In this document: positions 33,596 through 42,069 of the stretch, in pieces
How positions within the stretch are numbered: the stretch's first letter is position 1
Layout: each line of letters starts with the position of its first letter
Assembly: GCA_965178655.1 (NCBI GenBank)
Contig: OZ238266.1
Coordinates: forward strand, 1,612,001-1,676,000
Reading direction: 5' to 3'
From: GCA-2733415 sp965178655
GTDB taxonomy: Bacteria > Bacteroidota > Bacteroidia > Flavobacteriales > Flavobacteriaceae
DNA length: 64,000 bases
Position numbers and translations under genes: made by a program
Notes under the pieces: generated by a model
What the model was told of the DNA's origin: nothing
The model's input: only the letters and a program-made list of their open reading frames with translations
Database searches by the model: none

Positions 33596-35383
33596 TTATG
33601 GGTATACAATTTTTTTAATAACTTTTGCAATAGCATTGGCAGATAATCCTACTGAATGGTGTAATTCTGATACGCTACCATGCTCAATAAAAGCATCTGG
33701 TATACCAAGTGTTTTAATGGTGTTTTTATAATTGTTTTTTGTTGCAAATTCGCTAATGGCACTACCAAAACCTCCTACAATTGTGCCGTCTTCTATGGTT
33801 ATAATTGTAGTGTAGGAATCAAAGATGTGGGTCAGTAATTTGTAATCTAAAGGCTTTACAAATCTCATGTTAAAATGGCCTATTTTTTCTTTTGCAGTGT
33901 CTGGTAAAAGCGCTTGTACTTGCGGTAGTACATTTCCAATATGGCCAATTGTAAGCACAGCAATATCAGTACCGTTCTGTATACATTTACCTTGTCCTAT
34001 CTCTATTTTCTGATAAGAATGATTGGTGTTTTTAGCATAAACTCCTCGCCCTCTAGGGTATCTAATAGCAATTGGATTTTCTAAACCGAGCTGTGCTGTA
34101 TATAGAATATCTTGTAGCTCTAGCTCATTCATAGGGGAGAATACAATTAAATTCGGAATACAACGTAAGTAAGCCAAATCAAAAACGCCATGATGAGTAG
34201 CACCATCTTCACCAACTAGTCCTGCACGATCTAGGCAAAATATAACAGGTAAATTTTGTAAGGCAACATCATGAATAATTTGGTCATAAGCACGTTGTAA
34301 AAACGTAGAATAAATAGCGCAAAAAACAGTCATTCCTTGTGTTGCCATTCCTGCGGCTAAAGTTACGGCATGCTGCTCGGCAATTCCTACATCAAAAGCA
34401 CGATTGGGTAGTACATCCATCATTGTTTTAAGCGAGCTTCCTGTGGGCATAGCAGGCGTAATACCTATAATCTTATCGTTCTTTAAAGCAAGTTCAAGTA
34501 ATGTGTTTCCAAAAACATCTTGATATTTTAATGGAATTCCGTTGGTGTTTTTAGGAATTAAATCTCCCGTTTGTGCATTAAATTTACCAGGAGCATGGTA
34601 GGTAACTTGGTCTTCTTCGGCTTGTTTTAATCCTTTTCCTTTAGTAGTAATAACATGTAAAAACTTAGGGCCTTGTATGTTCTTTAAACGCGTTAATTCG
34701 TTGGTTAGCGCTGTTATATCATGACCGTTAATTGGCCCAGAATAGTTAAAATTTAAAGCTTCAAAAATATTATGTTGTTCGTTGTTTTTATTGTTCTTTA
34801 CGCCAGTAAGGTACTTTTTTAAAGCACCAACGCTAGGGTCAATTCCTATAGCGTTATCATTTAAAATAACTAAAATATTTGCTTTAGATACACCGGCATG
34901 GTTAAGGGCTTCAAAAGCCATTCCACTTGCTATAGAAGCATCTCCGATAATGGCAATATGTTGTTTGTGAGTGTCGCCTTTTAAATTAGAAGCAATAGCC
35001 ATTCCTAAAGCGGCAGATATAGAGGTAGAAGAATGTCCAACTCCAAAAGCATCATATTTGCTCTCACTGCGTAGCGGAAATCCAGAAATACCATTTAGCT
35101 GTCTGTTTGTATGAAATTTACTGCGGCGTTCTGTTAAAATTTTATGCACATACGCCTGATGTCCAACATCCCAAACCAATATATCGTCAGGTGTATTAAA
35201 AACATAATGTAGCGCAATACTTAACTCTACAACACCTAAGCTAGCCCCCAAATGCCCTTCTTTAGAGGCAACAACATCAATAATAAAGGCTCTTATTTCT
35301 TTTGCCAGTTGAGGTAATTGGTCTGTAGTAAGTGTTTTTAAATCGCTAGGATTAAATATACTATGTAGTAATTTGTTTGGCAT
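33596..35383 (-). CDS. dxs: 1-deoxy-D-xylulose-5-phosphate synthase
   Basis: First enzyme of the MEP isoprenoid pathway, joining pyruvate and glyceraldehyde 3-phosphate with thiamine diphosphate. The 595 residues show GHQAYVHKILTERR near residue 75, the cofactor motif GDASIASGMAFEAL, and the transketolase-like pyrimidine domain with DRAGLVGEDGATHHG. It is slightly shorter than the E. coli enzyme (about 620) but all domains are present. It is convergent with E1 and divergent from tadA. Confidence 0.96.
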   Translation of the reverse strand: MPNKLLHSIFNPSDLKTLTTDQLPQLAKEIRAFIIDVVASKEGHLGASLGVVELSIALHYVFNTPDDILVWDVGHQAYVHKILTERRSKFHTNRQLNGISGFPLRSESKYDAFGVGHSSTSISAALGMAIASNLKGDTHKQHIAIIGDASIASGMAFEALNHAGVSKANILVILNDNAIGIDPSVGALKKYLTGVKNNKNNEQHNIFEALNFNYSGPINGHDITALTNELTRLKNIQGPKFLHVITTKGKGLKQAEEDQVTYHAPGKFNAQTGDLIPKNTNGIPLKYQDVFGNTLLELALKNDKIIGITPAMPTGSSLKTMMDVLPNRAFDVGIAEQHAVTLAAGMATQGMTVFCAIYSTFLQRAYDQIIHDVALQNLPVIFCLDRAGLVGEDGATHHGVFDLAYLRCIPNLIVFSPMNELELQDILYTAQLGLENPIAIRYPRGRGVYAKNTNHSYQKIEIGQGKCIQNGTDIAVLTIGHIGNVLPQVQALLPDTAKEKIGHFNMRFVKPLDYKLLTHIFDSYTTIITIEDGTIVGGFGSAISEFATKNNYKNTIKTLGIPDAFIEHGSVSELHHSVGLSANAIAKVIKKIVYP

Positions 35384-35499
35384 AGGGCAAAAATAGTATT
35401 TTTACTCGATAATTGAGATTTAAATGCTTCGAAGCTTTTCTCATATTTTTTTAATGCTTTTACAAACACCTTATAAGTTATTGTGGGGTAGTCTATATT

Positions 35500-35943
35500 A
35501 TGGAAGAATTATTTTCACATGAATATTTTATGAAAAAGGCTTTGCAAGAGGCTGAAATTGCTTTTGAAAAAGGCGAAATACCTGTAGGTGCTGTTGTTGT
35601 TGTAGATAATAGAGTCATAGCACGATCTCATAATTTAACAGAGGTACTGAATGATGTAACGGCACATGCCGAAATGCAAGCCATTACTGCTGCTGCTGAT
35701 TTTTTAGGAGGGAAATATTTAAAAAAATGTACTTTATACGTAACACTTGAACCTTGCCAAATGTGTGCGGGGGCTTTGTATTGGTCTCAAATAGATGCTA
35801 TTGTTTTTGGAGCAACTGATGCTTCTCGTGGTTTTATAACTAAAGGAACAACACTACACCCTAAAACAACTTATGTTAAGGGAATTCTAGCTGAAGAATG
35901 CAGTGATATTATGAAACGCTTTTTTGTTGAAAAAAGAGGGTAG
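35500..35943 (+). CDS. tadA: tRNA-adenosine deaminase-type nucleoside deaminase
   Basis: Zinc deaminase of the CDA superfamily, by family pattern the enzyme that converts A34 to inosine in tRNA-Arg. The 147 residues include the zinc and catalytic motifs HAEMQAI and EPCQMCAGAL. The flanking FMKKALQEAEIAFEKGEIPV is typical of TadA. Length is normal. It is a single gene, divergent from dxs and followed by a repeat-rich gap. Confidence 0.92.
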   Translation: MEELFSHEYFMKKALQEAEIAFEKGEIPVGAVVVVDNRVIARSHNLTEVLNDVTAHAEMQAITAAADFLGGKYLKKCTLYVTLEPCQMCAGALYWSQIDAIVFGATDASRGFITKGTTLHPKTTYVKGILAEECSDIMKRFFVEKRG

Positions 35944-36058
35944 CGTTCAGTATTCAGCCTACTGCCTTTTCACTAATTTCTACACATGTTGAGACTGCTT
36001 CATTCCGTTGCACGGGATTCGCAGAGGCAATAGAGTTGTTACCGTGCTGTCTTTGCGA

Positions 36059-36169
36059 GCCCCGATACTCGGGGCGCGGCAATCTCCTCCTTGTTTGTCT
36101 TTCTCGCGTAGGCGGGAATCCATTTTACAGGTATTGTTCTTTTCGCTTTTGCCTTCCGATAGTTATCGG
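36059..36169. repeat. cluster of three palindromic repeats between tadA and the M28 gene
   Basis: GCCCCGA-TAC-TCGGGGC (36059-36075), a minus-orientation copy of the TTCCCGC-CTAC-GCGGGAA element (36097-36121, also near 50.46 and 56.80 kb) and CCGATA-GT-TATCGG (36156-36169). They fill most of the 297-base convergent gap, which shows no other content. Confidence 0.65.
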
Positions 36170-36240
36170 GATAGCTAATGGCTACATTGGCATAGATTCC
36201 CAGTCAAGCTGAGAATGACAAGTGTTAATCCCCTAAAAAT

Positions 36241-38526
36241 TTACTCATTAAAATATAAAGTCCTTTTTACAATAACAGCATCATTTACTACAAATGGTTT
36301 TGGAATCATATTAGCATCTCGTTTAGAAATATTTAATCCCGGATAACTCAATAAGTCGTTTGATGTTTCTAGCAATTCAATGTGTGGGTTTTCTGTTTTA
36401 GGGATAGTAAATTCAAGCACTAAGCTATCTTGTTTGCTAAGATAGTAAGTGGCTATTTTTTTAGAAGATTTTGCTGAGAAGCGCGATTTTTCATTTAGTT
36501 TAATAGGTGTACCGTTAATAGCAAACGAAGTAAAATCTGCTTTGTTATTAGAGCTAATTTCAATGGTGTTTAGATAACGTTGTGGTGTTAGTATTACTTT
36601 AACTCTTCGGTTAATTCCAACACAGGTATCTAATGCTTTTACCATACTTGTTTCTGGAATAGAAATTACAGGCGCAGCAGCAACTTTATTAAAGTTTGTA
36701 CGGTATTTACTCCCAAAACTTATAGGAGCTTCTGTGGTTGTAGTATTGTTAAAATAAGAGTTTGTCCAGTCATCTAGCATCATGTCATAACTTAACCAGT
36801 AGGCTTGTTCTGTATTGCTATCTTGTAGGTAAACCAAACTATTTGGTTTTGGTTTTTCAGCAGTAAATTGACTGTTAAAATGCGCAACAATAAATACAAT
36901 TATGGCAGAAATAAGCATTAAGTGACCTAGTATTTTTTTACGCCTTATACTAGAAAACAAACCTAGTGATAATCCAAAAATTACAGTTACTAAAACACTA
37001 CTGGCAGCTACAATTTTAAGCCCTAGAGCAATGGGTAATTGCGGAATAAAGGGAACTAATATACATATGGTAGGAATACACAATATGGTTAATAATATTA
37101 TTGGTGTTGTTTTTTTGAAAAGCACTATAGCAAAAGCAAGTATTGTAAAGTATAAAGGGATTACAAAAAAGCTAGCACCTTGAAGTATTTCGGCAAAAGC
37201 AATGTTAATGATTGCCCAAAAGAGGATTGGTGCTACAAGCAGTTCTGCAGTATTGGATTTGTGGTATACTTTTTTATAAATGTAACATAACACACTTAAG
37301 CTAAGGAGTACAAAAAACAGAATATACAGATGTCCGTTGTAAGGGAATCCGTGTAAAATTTCATTGTACTGCGGGTATAGAATTAAGAGTAGTTTCCATC
37401 CAAAAAAGCCAATAGCAGCATTTATAGTAAGTGCTGTAAAAAAGGCAATAAAACCTTTTCCGATAGATTTTAAACGGAGTTCTTTAGATAAAATACCATA
37501 CCCTAATAATAATATAAAGCAGATAAACGCCATGATTGCCAATGGAAATATCCACGAATAAGGATAACTATGCATTCCGAAAATGGTGTTAAAATAAACA
37601 CTGTTTTCGGTGCTATTTAGTTGGGTAAGATTGGTGTTTCCAAAATGCGTTAGCAAAGGCATTAAATAACTTGCTTGGTGAGATAAGGTGTTGTTGTCTA
37701 GTCGTTCAGGGGTATCTAAAGCGGTATGATAATCAAAATGGTCATCAATAAAGGCAAAGTTAAACCCTTGAATATTTGCATTTTTTCTAAATATGGTTAA
37801 GTCGGTATCATTGGGTAGTTTTTTGTAAATGCTATATGCCAATGAGTTTGCAACAGGAAATGTAGGATTTGCTTTTTTAAATTCGGAAATTAATTCTTTG
37901 TTGCCTTTGTTTGTTTCTAAAAGGGTAAAGGACGGGCCTCCACTTCCGCGTGCTTCAAAGTTAAGGACTAATCCAATATCGTTAACCCAAGGGTGTTTTT
38001 CTACAAATAATCTAGCACCAACCAAACCTATTTCTTCAGCGTCTGTAATTAAAATAATAAGATCGTTTTTAAGTTTTTCTTTTGATGAGATAAGCGCTCT
38101 AATACCTTCTAAAATAGTAGCAACACCACTTGCAGCATCACTAGCACCCGGTGAAGAGTGGTGGTGGCTGTCGTAATGACTCATTAGTACTAAGGCTTTA
38201 GAAGACTCTGTACCTTTAATCCGGGCAATAATATTTTGCGCTTTTGTAAAAGATCCCCAGTTGCTAGAACTATTGCCTTCTTGTATGTGTACATCAAGTC
38301 CCATTTTTTCTAAAGCATCACTAATATAGTCAATGGTTTTTTGGTGCGCTTTGCTGCTTACGCCATGTGGCGTATTTCCTATGGCATTGATATGTGTAAA
38401 AGCACGTTTGTTAGAAAACTGTGTTTCGGAAGGGTTTTCAATATAATTTCCTTGTGGCATTTGATTGCGAAGGCTAAAAAATGCAAGGGTAATAAGTACA
38501 AGTATGGCTATAATTTTTTTAATCAT
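36241..38526 (-). CDS. M28-family zinc aminopeptidase with multi-span membrane domain
   Basis: A 761-residue membrane peptidase. After one N-terminal membrane segment, residues about 60-300 form an M28 domain with metal motifs HYDSHHHS, GASDAASG and DAEEIGLVG. The middle of the protein then holds roughly eight or nine membrane segments (about 325-550), and a soluble region ends the chain. The layout is that of Fxna/ERMP1-like peptidases, which are common in Bacteroidota. The peptidase domain probably faces the periplasm. Substrates are unknown. It is the last of three minus-strand genes with 38546-39479. Confidence 0.9.
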   Translation of the reverse strand: MIKKIIAILVLITLAFFSLRNQMPQGNYIENPSETQFSNKRAFTHINAIGNTPHGVSSKAHQKTIDYISDALEKMGLDVHIQEGNSSSNWGSFTKAQNIIARIKGTESSKALVLMSHYDSHHHSSPGASDAASGVATILEGIRALISSKEKLKNDLIILITDAEEIGLVGARLFVEKHPWVNDIGLVLNFEARGSGGPSFTLLETNKGNKELISEFKKANPTFPVANSLAYSIYKKLPNDTDLTIFRKNANIQGFNFAFIDDHFDYHTALDTPERLDNNTLSHQASYLMPLLTHFGNTNLTQLNSTENSVYFNTIFGMHSYPYSWIFPLAIMAFICFILLLGYGILSKELRLKSIGKGFIAFFTALTINAAIGFFGWKLLLILYPQYNEILHGFPYNGHLYILFFVLLSLSVLCYIYKKVYHKSNTAELLVAPILFWAIINIAFAEILQGASFFVIPLYFTILAFAIVLFKKTTPIILLTILCIPTICILVPFIPQLPIALGLKIVAASSVLVTVIFGLSLGLFSSIRRKKILGHLMLISAIIVFIVAHFNSQFTAEKPKPNSLVYLQDSNTEQAYWLSYDMMLDDWTNSYFNNTTTTEAPISFGSKYRTNFNKVAAAPVISIPETSMVKALDTCVGINRRVKVILTPQRYLNTIEISSNNKADFTSFAINGTPIKLNEKSRFSAKSSKKIATYYLSKQDSLVLEFTIPKTENPHIELLETSNDLLSYPGLNISKRDANMIPKPFVVNDAVIVKRTLYFNE

Positions 38527-38545
38527 GATCTGGAGTGTTAGTAGG

Positions 38546-38893
38546 TTAGCTATTTCGTTTTACTAAGGCGTAATATTCTTTTTCTAAAGGAAGGTAACCT
38601 TGGTTATATACAAAATAATAAATAGTCCCTGCTTTGGTTGTGTATATGGATGTGAAATAATTAAAGTCAAAGCCTTTTTCAATAAGTTTACTTCGTGATG
38701 TTTTGGTTTTGTCGTTAGGATTTAACCCTTCTAAAATACGCCAATTTTTACGCAAACGATTGTTTACATTTCTGAGCATGTTTTTAGAATCCTTATTCAT
38801 TCTATTGTTGTATTCGTTACGACAACTGTCATCACAGAATTTTTTATCGGCGCGCCCTTTTACGGGTTCGTTACATTCTAAACAAGTTTTCAT
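38546..38893 (-). CDS. small zinc-ribbon protein (DUF2116-like)
   Basis: A 115-residue protein starting at the ATG at 38893 (MKTCLECNEP). The frame is open upstream but would run into the preceding gene. The N-terminal cluster C-x2-C ... CDDSCRNEYNNR forms a zinc ribbon of the kind found in RNA- or DNA-associated proteins. The rest is basic, with a predicted beta-rich end (AGTIYYFVYNQGYL). It starts 13 bases after the DUF1287 gene, so the two are likely co-transcribed. The function is unknown. Confidence 0.75.
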   Translation of the reverse strand: MKTCLECNEPVKGRADKKFCDDSCRNEYNNRMNKDSKNMLRNVNNRLRKNWRILEGLNPNDKTKTSRSKLIEKGFDFNYFTSIYTTKAGTIYYFVYNQGYLPLEKEYYALVKRNS

Positions 38894-38906
38894 ATAATGT
38901 GTTTTT

Positions 38907-39479
38907 TTATTTTTTATAGAGATAGTGACCAATAATAGTATAGTCAAATAAGATGTCTTCAAGGACTTGCCCACTGCCAATATTGTGTACAATTAAGTAC
39001 CGTTTCTTGTCACTAGATTTTATGTTAGAAACAATTCCGATATGGGTAATTGCACCGCCTAAATTCCAGCAAACAATTGCGCCAGGAAGATAATCATTAG
39101 GGTTTGTTGTTATAGGTTTTTTTATGCCGTGTCTGTTAAAAAATGTCATTAAGTTTAACACCCTTCTGTGGTCTATATTGGTATCGGGCTTTTTTAACCC
39201 CCATATTTTTGGATATAGATTAAAATGTTTAACCATATCTTCATGAACCTCTTTTTGTAGGTCAATGTTTGCTTTTCTGTATGTTCTAATAACAACATCT
39301 GTACAGACACCTTTGTTTTTTGGAACATCGCCATTTGGGTATGTGATACTAAAGTAACTAGGGTCATACTCAACAATATCTTGGGTTAATTCAAGAGCGT
39401 AGTTGCCTAGTTGTTTGGGGTACTCTTGTGCAGATACAAGGTTTACAAATAAAAAGCAAAGTAAATGTTGTTTTTTCAT
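38907..39479 (-). CDS. exported DUF1287 protein
   Basis: A 190-residue DUF1287 protein, a family related to NlpC/P60 cysteine hydrolases. It has a signal peptide (LLCFLFVNLVSAQ), the conserved GVCTDVVIRTYRKA block with the candidate nucleophilic cysteine, LPGAIVCWNL, and HIGIVSN with the candidate histidine. It probably acts in the periplasm on peptidoglycan or peptides; no substrate is established. It is divergent from ssb across a 166-base region with an unusual TTACAA array. Confidence 0.85.
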   Translation of the reverse strand: MKKQHLLCFLFVNLVSAQEYPKQLGNYALELTQDIVEYDPSYFSITYPNGDVPKNKGVCTDVVIRTYRKANIDLQKEVHEDMVKHFNLYPKIWGLKKPDTNIDHRRVLNLMTFFNRHGIKKPITTNPNDYLPGAIVCWNLGGAITHIGIVSNIKSSDKKRYLIVHNIGSGQVLEDILFDYTIIGHYLYKK

Positions 39480-39485
39480 TTTTGT

Positions 39486-39541
39486 TTACAAGATACAAAA
39501 AAACCATTTACAAACGGTTACAATCACTTACAATTGTAAGT
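39486..39541 (+). promoter_or_regulatory. phased TTACAA boxes and 16-base perfect palindrome
   Basis: TTACAA occurs at 39486, 39508, 39518 and 39528. The last three are exactly ten bases apart, one helical turn. The last one is part of the perfect palindrome ACTTACAATTGTAAGT (39526-39541). The array begins directly behind the DUF1287 start and ends 104 bases before ssb, so a regulator could act on either gene. No known site was recognised. Confidence 0.5.
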
Positions 39542-39645
39542 AAGCAGGTAACAACCGGATGTAAGAATGAAACAGTCGCATATTTGCAGTGTCGAAACAT
39601 AAGAACTCGATAGTATTAACTGTTTAACCATTAAATATAATTATT

Positions 39646-39984
39646 ATGAGCACATTAAGAAACAAAGTACAGTTGATTGGAAACTTAGGAACGCAGCCAG
39701 AAATCATCACTTTAGATAGTGGAAAAAAATTGGCTAAATTTACAATGGCAACCAATGAAAATTACAAAAACGCAAAAGGCGAAAAAGTAACCGACACCCA
39801 GTGGCACAATATTATTGCCTGGGGAAATACGGCGCAAGTTATTGAGCAGTATGTAAACAAAGGTGATGAGGTTGCCGTAGAAGGAAAATTAACCTCACGT
39901 AGTTATGACTCCAAAGATGGAGACAAACGCTATATTACGGAAATTGTAGTAAGTGAATTGCTAATGCTAGGCGGTAAAAAGTAA
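39646..39984 (+). CDS. ssb: short single-stranded DNA-binding protein
   Basis: OB-fold protein of 112 residues with the normal SSB core (LIGNLGTQPEI, FTMATNENYKN, TQWHNIIAWGNTAQV, VEGKLTSRSYDSKDG). It ends right after the core (LLMLGGKK) and lacks the flexible linker and acidic tip that main SSBs use to recruit repair and replication proteins. I therefore read it as an accessory paralogue, possibly for repair or DNA uptake, rather than the main replication SSB. A strong terminator follows. Confidence 0.9.
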   Translation: MSTLRNKVQLIGNLGTQPEIITLDSGKKLAKFTMATNENYKNAKGEKVTDTQWHNIIAWGNTAQVIEQYVNKGDEVAVEGKLTSRSYDSKDGDKRYITEIVVSELLMLGGKK

Positions 39985-40010
39985 TCTAGATTAGTGTTAA
40001 ATGTCACAAA

Positions 40011-40039
40011 AAAAAGTCCATCATAACGATGGACTTTTT
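40011..40039 (+). terminator. intrinsic terminator after ssb
   Basis: GTCCATC-ATAAC-GATGGAC (40016-40034) with A and T runs on either side. It can end transcripts from both strands and separates ssb from the convergent saccharopine dehydrogenase gene. Confidence 0.9.
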
Positions 40040-40059
40040 TGTATTGTATCTTACAGACA

Positions 40060-41424
40060 TTATAGCATGTCGGCATTATAGCCTAAATAATCTACATTGG
40101 TTTCTTTAAAAATAACACCAAAATCTTCTAGTTCTTTTAGTATAGGTGTATAAACTTCTTTACTAATAGGGAGTTGCACACCAGGCGTTGTAATTTTTTT
40201 ATTTAAAATAGCTAATGTTGCAATGGCAACAGGTAGCCCTACTGTTTTAGACATGGCAGTAAAAGTTTGATCGTCACCTAAAATAACCATTTTGGCGTCA
40301 ATTTGTTTTTTCTCACCATTTAGTTCATAACCAAATTTATGATACATAACAATCATATCTTTGTCTTGAGCTTGTAGCGTCCATTTTTCTACTAATATTT
40401 TCTGAAGAATTTGTGCAGGTGTAGCATTCACTAGTCCAACTTTTTTGCTATTATCAAAAAGGTTAATTTCTAATAATTTTTCCCACATCACATCATCTTG
40501 GTCAATTTTTAAACTATGACGAAACTTAAGTTCTACAGAGTCAGATGAGTTATAAGGTAAAAATGAATTTACAAAATCACGATAAGTCATGTTTTCAGAA
40601 CCTTCAATAGTGTATGAATCATCCGTCATACCTAATTGTACAAACATGTTCCATGCTTTTGAAAAACCAACACGTCTTATAGTACCTCTATATAGTGTAG
40701 CAATGTTATCTAGTCCGTAAATACTTCGATATTTTAGGGAATCTCTATTGGCGTAAGCTTCAAATTTCCCAAAGCCTTCAACAGATAAAAATTCTGTTCG
40801 TCTAAATAATCGGTTATACGGAATGTATTTATACTTGCCTTCTTGAATAAATTTAGCAGTACCACCTTGTCCGGCAAGCACAACATTTCTAGGGTTCCAA
40901 GTAAACTTATAGTTCCATAGGTTTGTGTCGCTCTCGGGTGCTACAAGTCCGCCGCAAAAAGATTCAAACAAAATCATTTTTCCGTTTTGCTCGTGAATAC
41001 GATCAATAACTTGCATGGCGCTCATGTGGTCAAGACCAGGGTCAAGGCCAATTTCATTCATAAATACCAATCCTTTTTTTACAGCCTCGTCATTTAAAGC
41101 TTCCATTTCTGGGCTAATATATGATGCGGTAACCATGTGTTTCCCAAAAGTAATACAGTCTTTTGCAACTTCAATGTGGAATCTAGCAGGAAGCATAGAC
41201 ACTACAATGTCGGCATTTTTAACAGCTGTTTCTCTTTCGGCAGTATTAAAAATATCAAGCGTTATAGCTGTAGCATTACTGTTGTTTTTAATATGTGCTT
41301 TGGCATTTTCTAAATTTAGGTCGCCAATGGTAATGTGTAAGTTTTCGGTTGCAGATTTGTTAATTAAATAAGTAATTAAGTTTGATGCTGATTTTCCTGC
41401 GCCTATGATTAATATTTTTCTCAT
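40060..41424 (-). CDS. saccharopine dehydrogenase family protein
   Basis: A 454-residue enzyme of the saccharopine dehydrogenase (Lys9-like) family, starting at the ATG at 41424. The longer open frame upstream would overlap the region of the divergent gene. It has the Rossmann loop IGAGKSASN at residues 7-15, a block VVSMLPARFHIEVAKDCI, and the diagnostic EIGLDPGLDHMSAMQVID. It is probably the dehydrogenase that forms glutamate and 2-aminoadipate semialdehyde in lysine breakdown; no second lysine gene is beside it. It shares its upstream region with a divergent DUF423 gene. Confidence 0.87.
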   Translation of the reverse strand: MRKILIIGAGKSASNLITYLINKSATENLHITIGDLNLENAKAHIKNNSNATAITLDIFNTAERETAVKNADIVVSMLPARFHIEVAKDCITFGKHMVTASYISPEMEALNDEAVKKGLVFMNEIGLDPGLDHMSAMQVIDRIHEQNGKMILFESFCGGLVAPESDTNLWNYKFTWNPRNVVLAGQGGTAKFIQEGKYKYIPYNRLFRRTEFLSVEGFGKFEAYANRDSLKYRSIYGLDNIATLYRGTIRRVGFSKAWNMFVQLGMTDDSYTIEGSENMTYRDFVNSFLPYNSSDSVELKFRHSLKIDQDDVMWEKLLEINLFDNSKKVGLVNATPAQILQKILVEKWTLQAQDKDMIVMYHKFGYELNGEKKQIDAKMVILGDDQTFTAMSKTVGLPVAIATLAILNKKITTPGVQLPISKEVYTPILKELEDFGVIFKETNVDYLGYNADML

Positions 41425-41557
41425 GCTTATATAAAGTAAATAGTCTTTTTTAATTGGTTTGTTATTGCAAATAAATTTCAGACATTTGTGTTGGTGTTTA
41501 AAGTGCAATAATTGTACGAGCAAATATATAAAACAACACCTAAGAACAGGTAGTATT

Positions 41558-41947
41558 ATGGATAAAAAAATAGGAATTTCAGCAGTAATTTTAGCTTTTA
41601 CAGCAATTGTATTAGGTGCTTTTGGTGCACATCAATTAAAAGAGGCTATACCAGAGGCAAGTTTACTGGCTTTTGAAACCGGCGTTCGCTATCAGATGTA
41701 TCATGCATTACTGTTATTATTCTTGTCAGGAAACAATATGTTAACAGTTGTTCAGAAAAAACAAGTATATATTTTTACAGTAATAGGTGTTTGTCTTTTT
41801 TCGGGCTCTATATACTTATTGTCAACAAAGTTAGTTACAGGACTTAATTTACCATTTTTAGGCCCTATAACTCCAGTAGGAGGATTGGTGCTTTTAACAG
41901 CTTGGGCTATTTTGTTAAAAAGTTTTTTAAACTTAAAAAAGAGTTAA
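41558..41947 (+). CDS. DUF423 small membrane protein
   Basis: A 129-residue integral membrane protein of the DUF423 family, starting at the ATG at 41558 (MDKKIGISAV). Four hydrophobic segments are visible, with the conserved ALGAFGAH-type motif (here VLGAFGAHQLK), VRYQMYHALLLL and GPITPVGGLVLLTAW. The function is unknown in any organism to my knowledge. It precedes pckA on the same strand with a 122-base gap and shares a divergent upstream region with the saccharopine dehydrogenase gene. Confidence 0.9.
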   Translation: MDKKIGISAVILAFTAIVLGAFGAHQLKEAIPEASLLAFETGVRYQMYHALLLLFLSGNNMLTVVQKKQVYIFTVIGVCLFSGSIYLLSTKLVTGLNLPFLGPITPVGGLVLLTAWAILLKSFLNLKKS

Positions 41948-41969
41948 GTGTATTTTAGTATAATTTTTA

Positions 41970-41977
41970 TACTTTTG
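41970..41977 (+). promoter_or_regulatory. possible pckA -7 element
   Basis: TACTTTTG matches TAnnTTTG and lies 92 bases before pckA, leaving a long leader. No convincing TTG is seen at the usual distance. Confidence 0.4.
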
Positions 41978-42069
41978 CCCTTTAAATAATTAGATTTCTT
42001 CATTAAAAGTAATGTGAGAAATGATCAGAAATTAAACATAACAAGTACAACACAACCAATACTATTATT

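Noticed and set aside
39428..39613. 61-residue plus-strand frame before ssb
   Set aside because: It overlaps the DUF1287 start antisense and the TTACAA array and shows no protein-like features.
41425..41557. N-terminal extensions of the divergent saccharopine dehydrogenase and DUF423 genes
   Set aside because: Both frames are open across the gap, but the extensions are cysteine-rich nonsense that overlap each other. The starts at 41424 and 41558 give recognisable N-termini.
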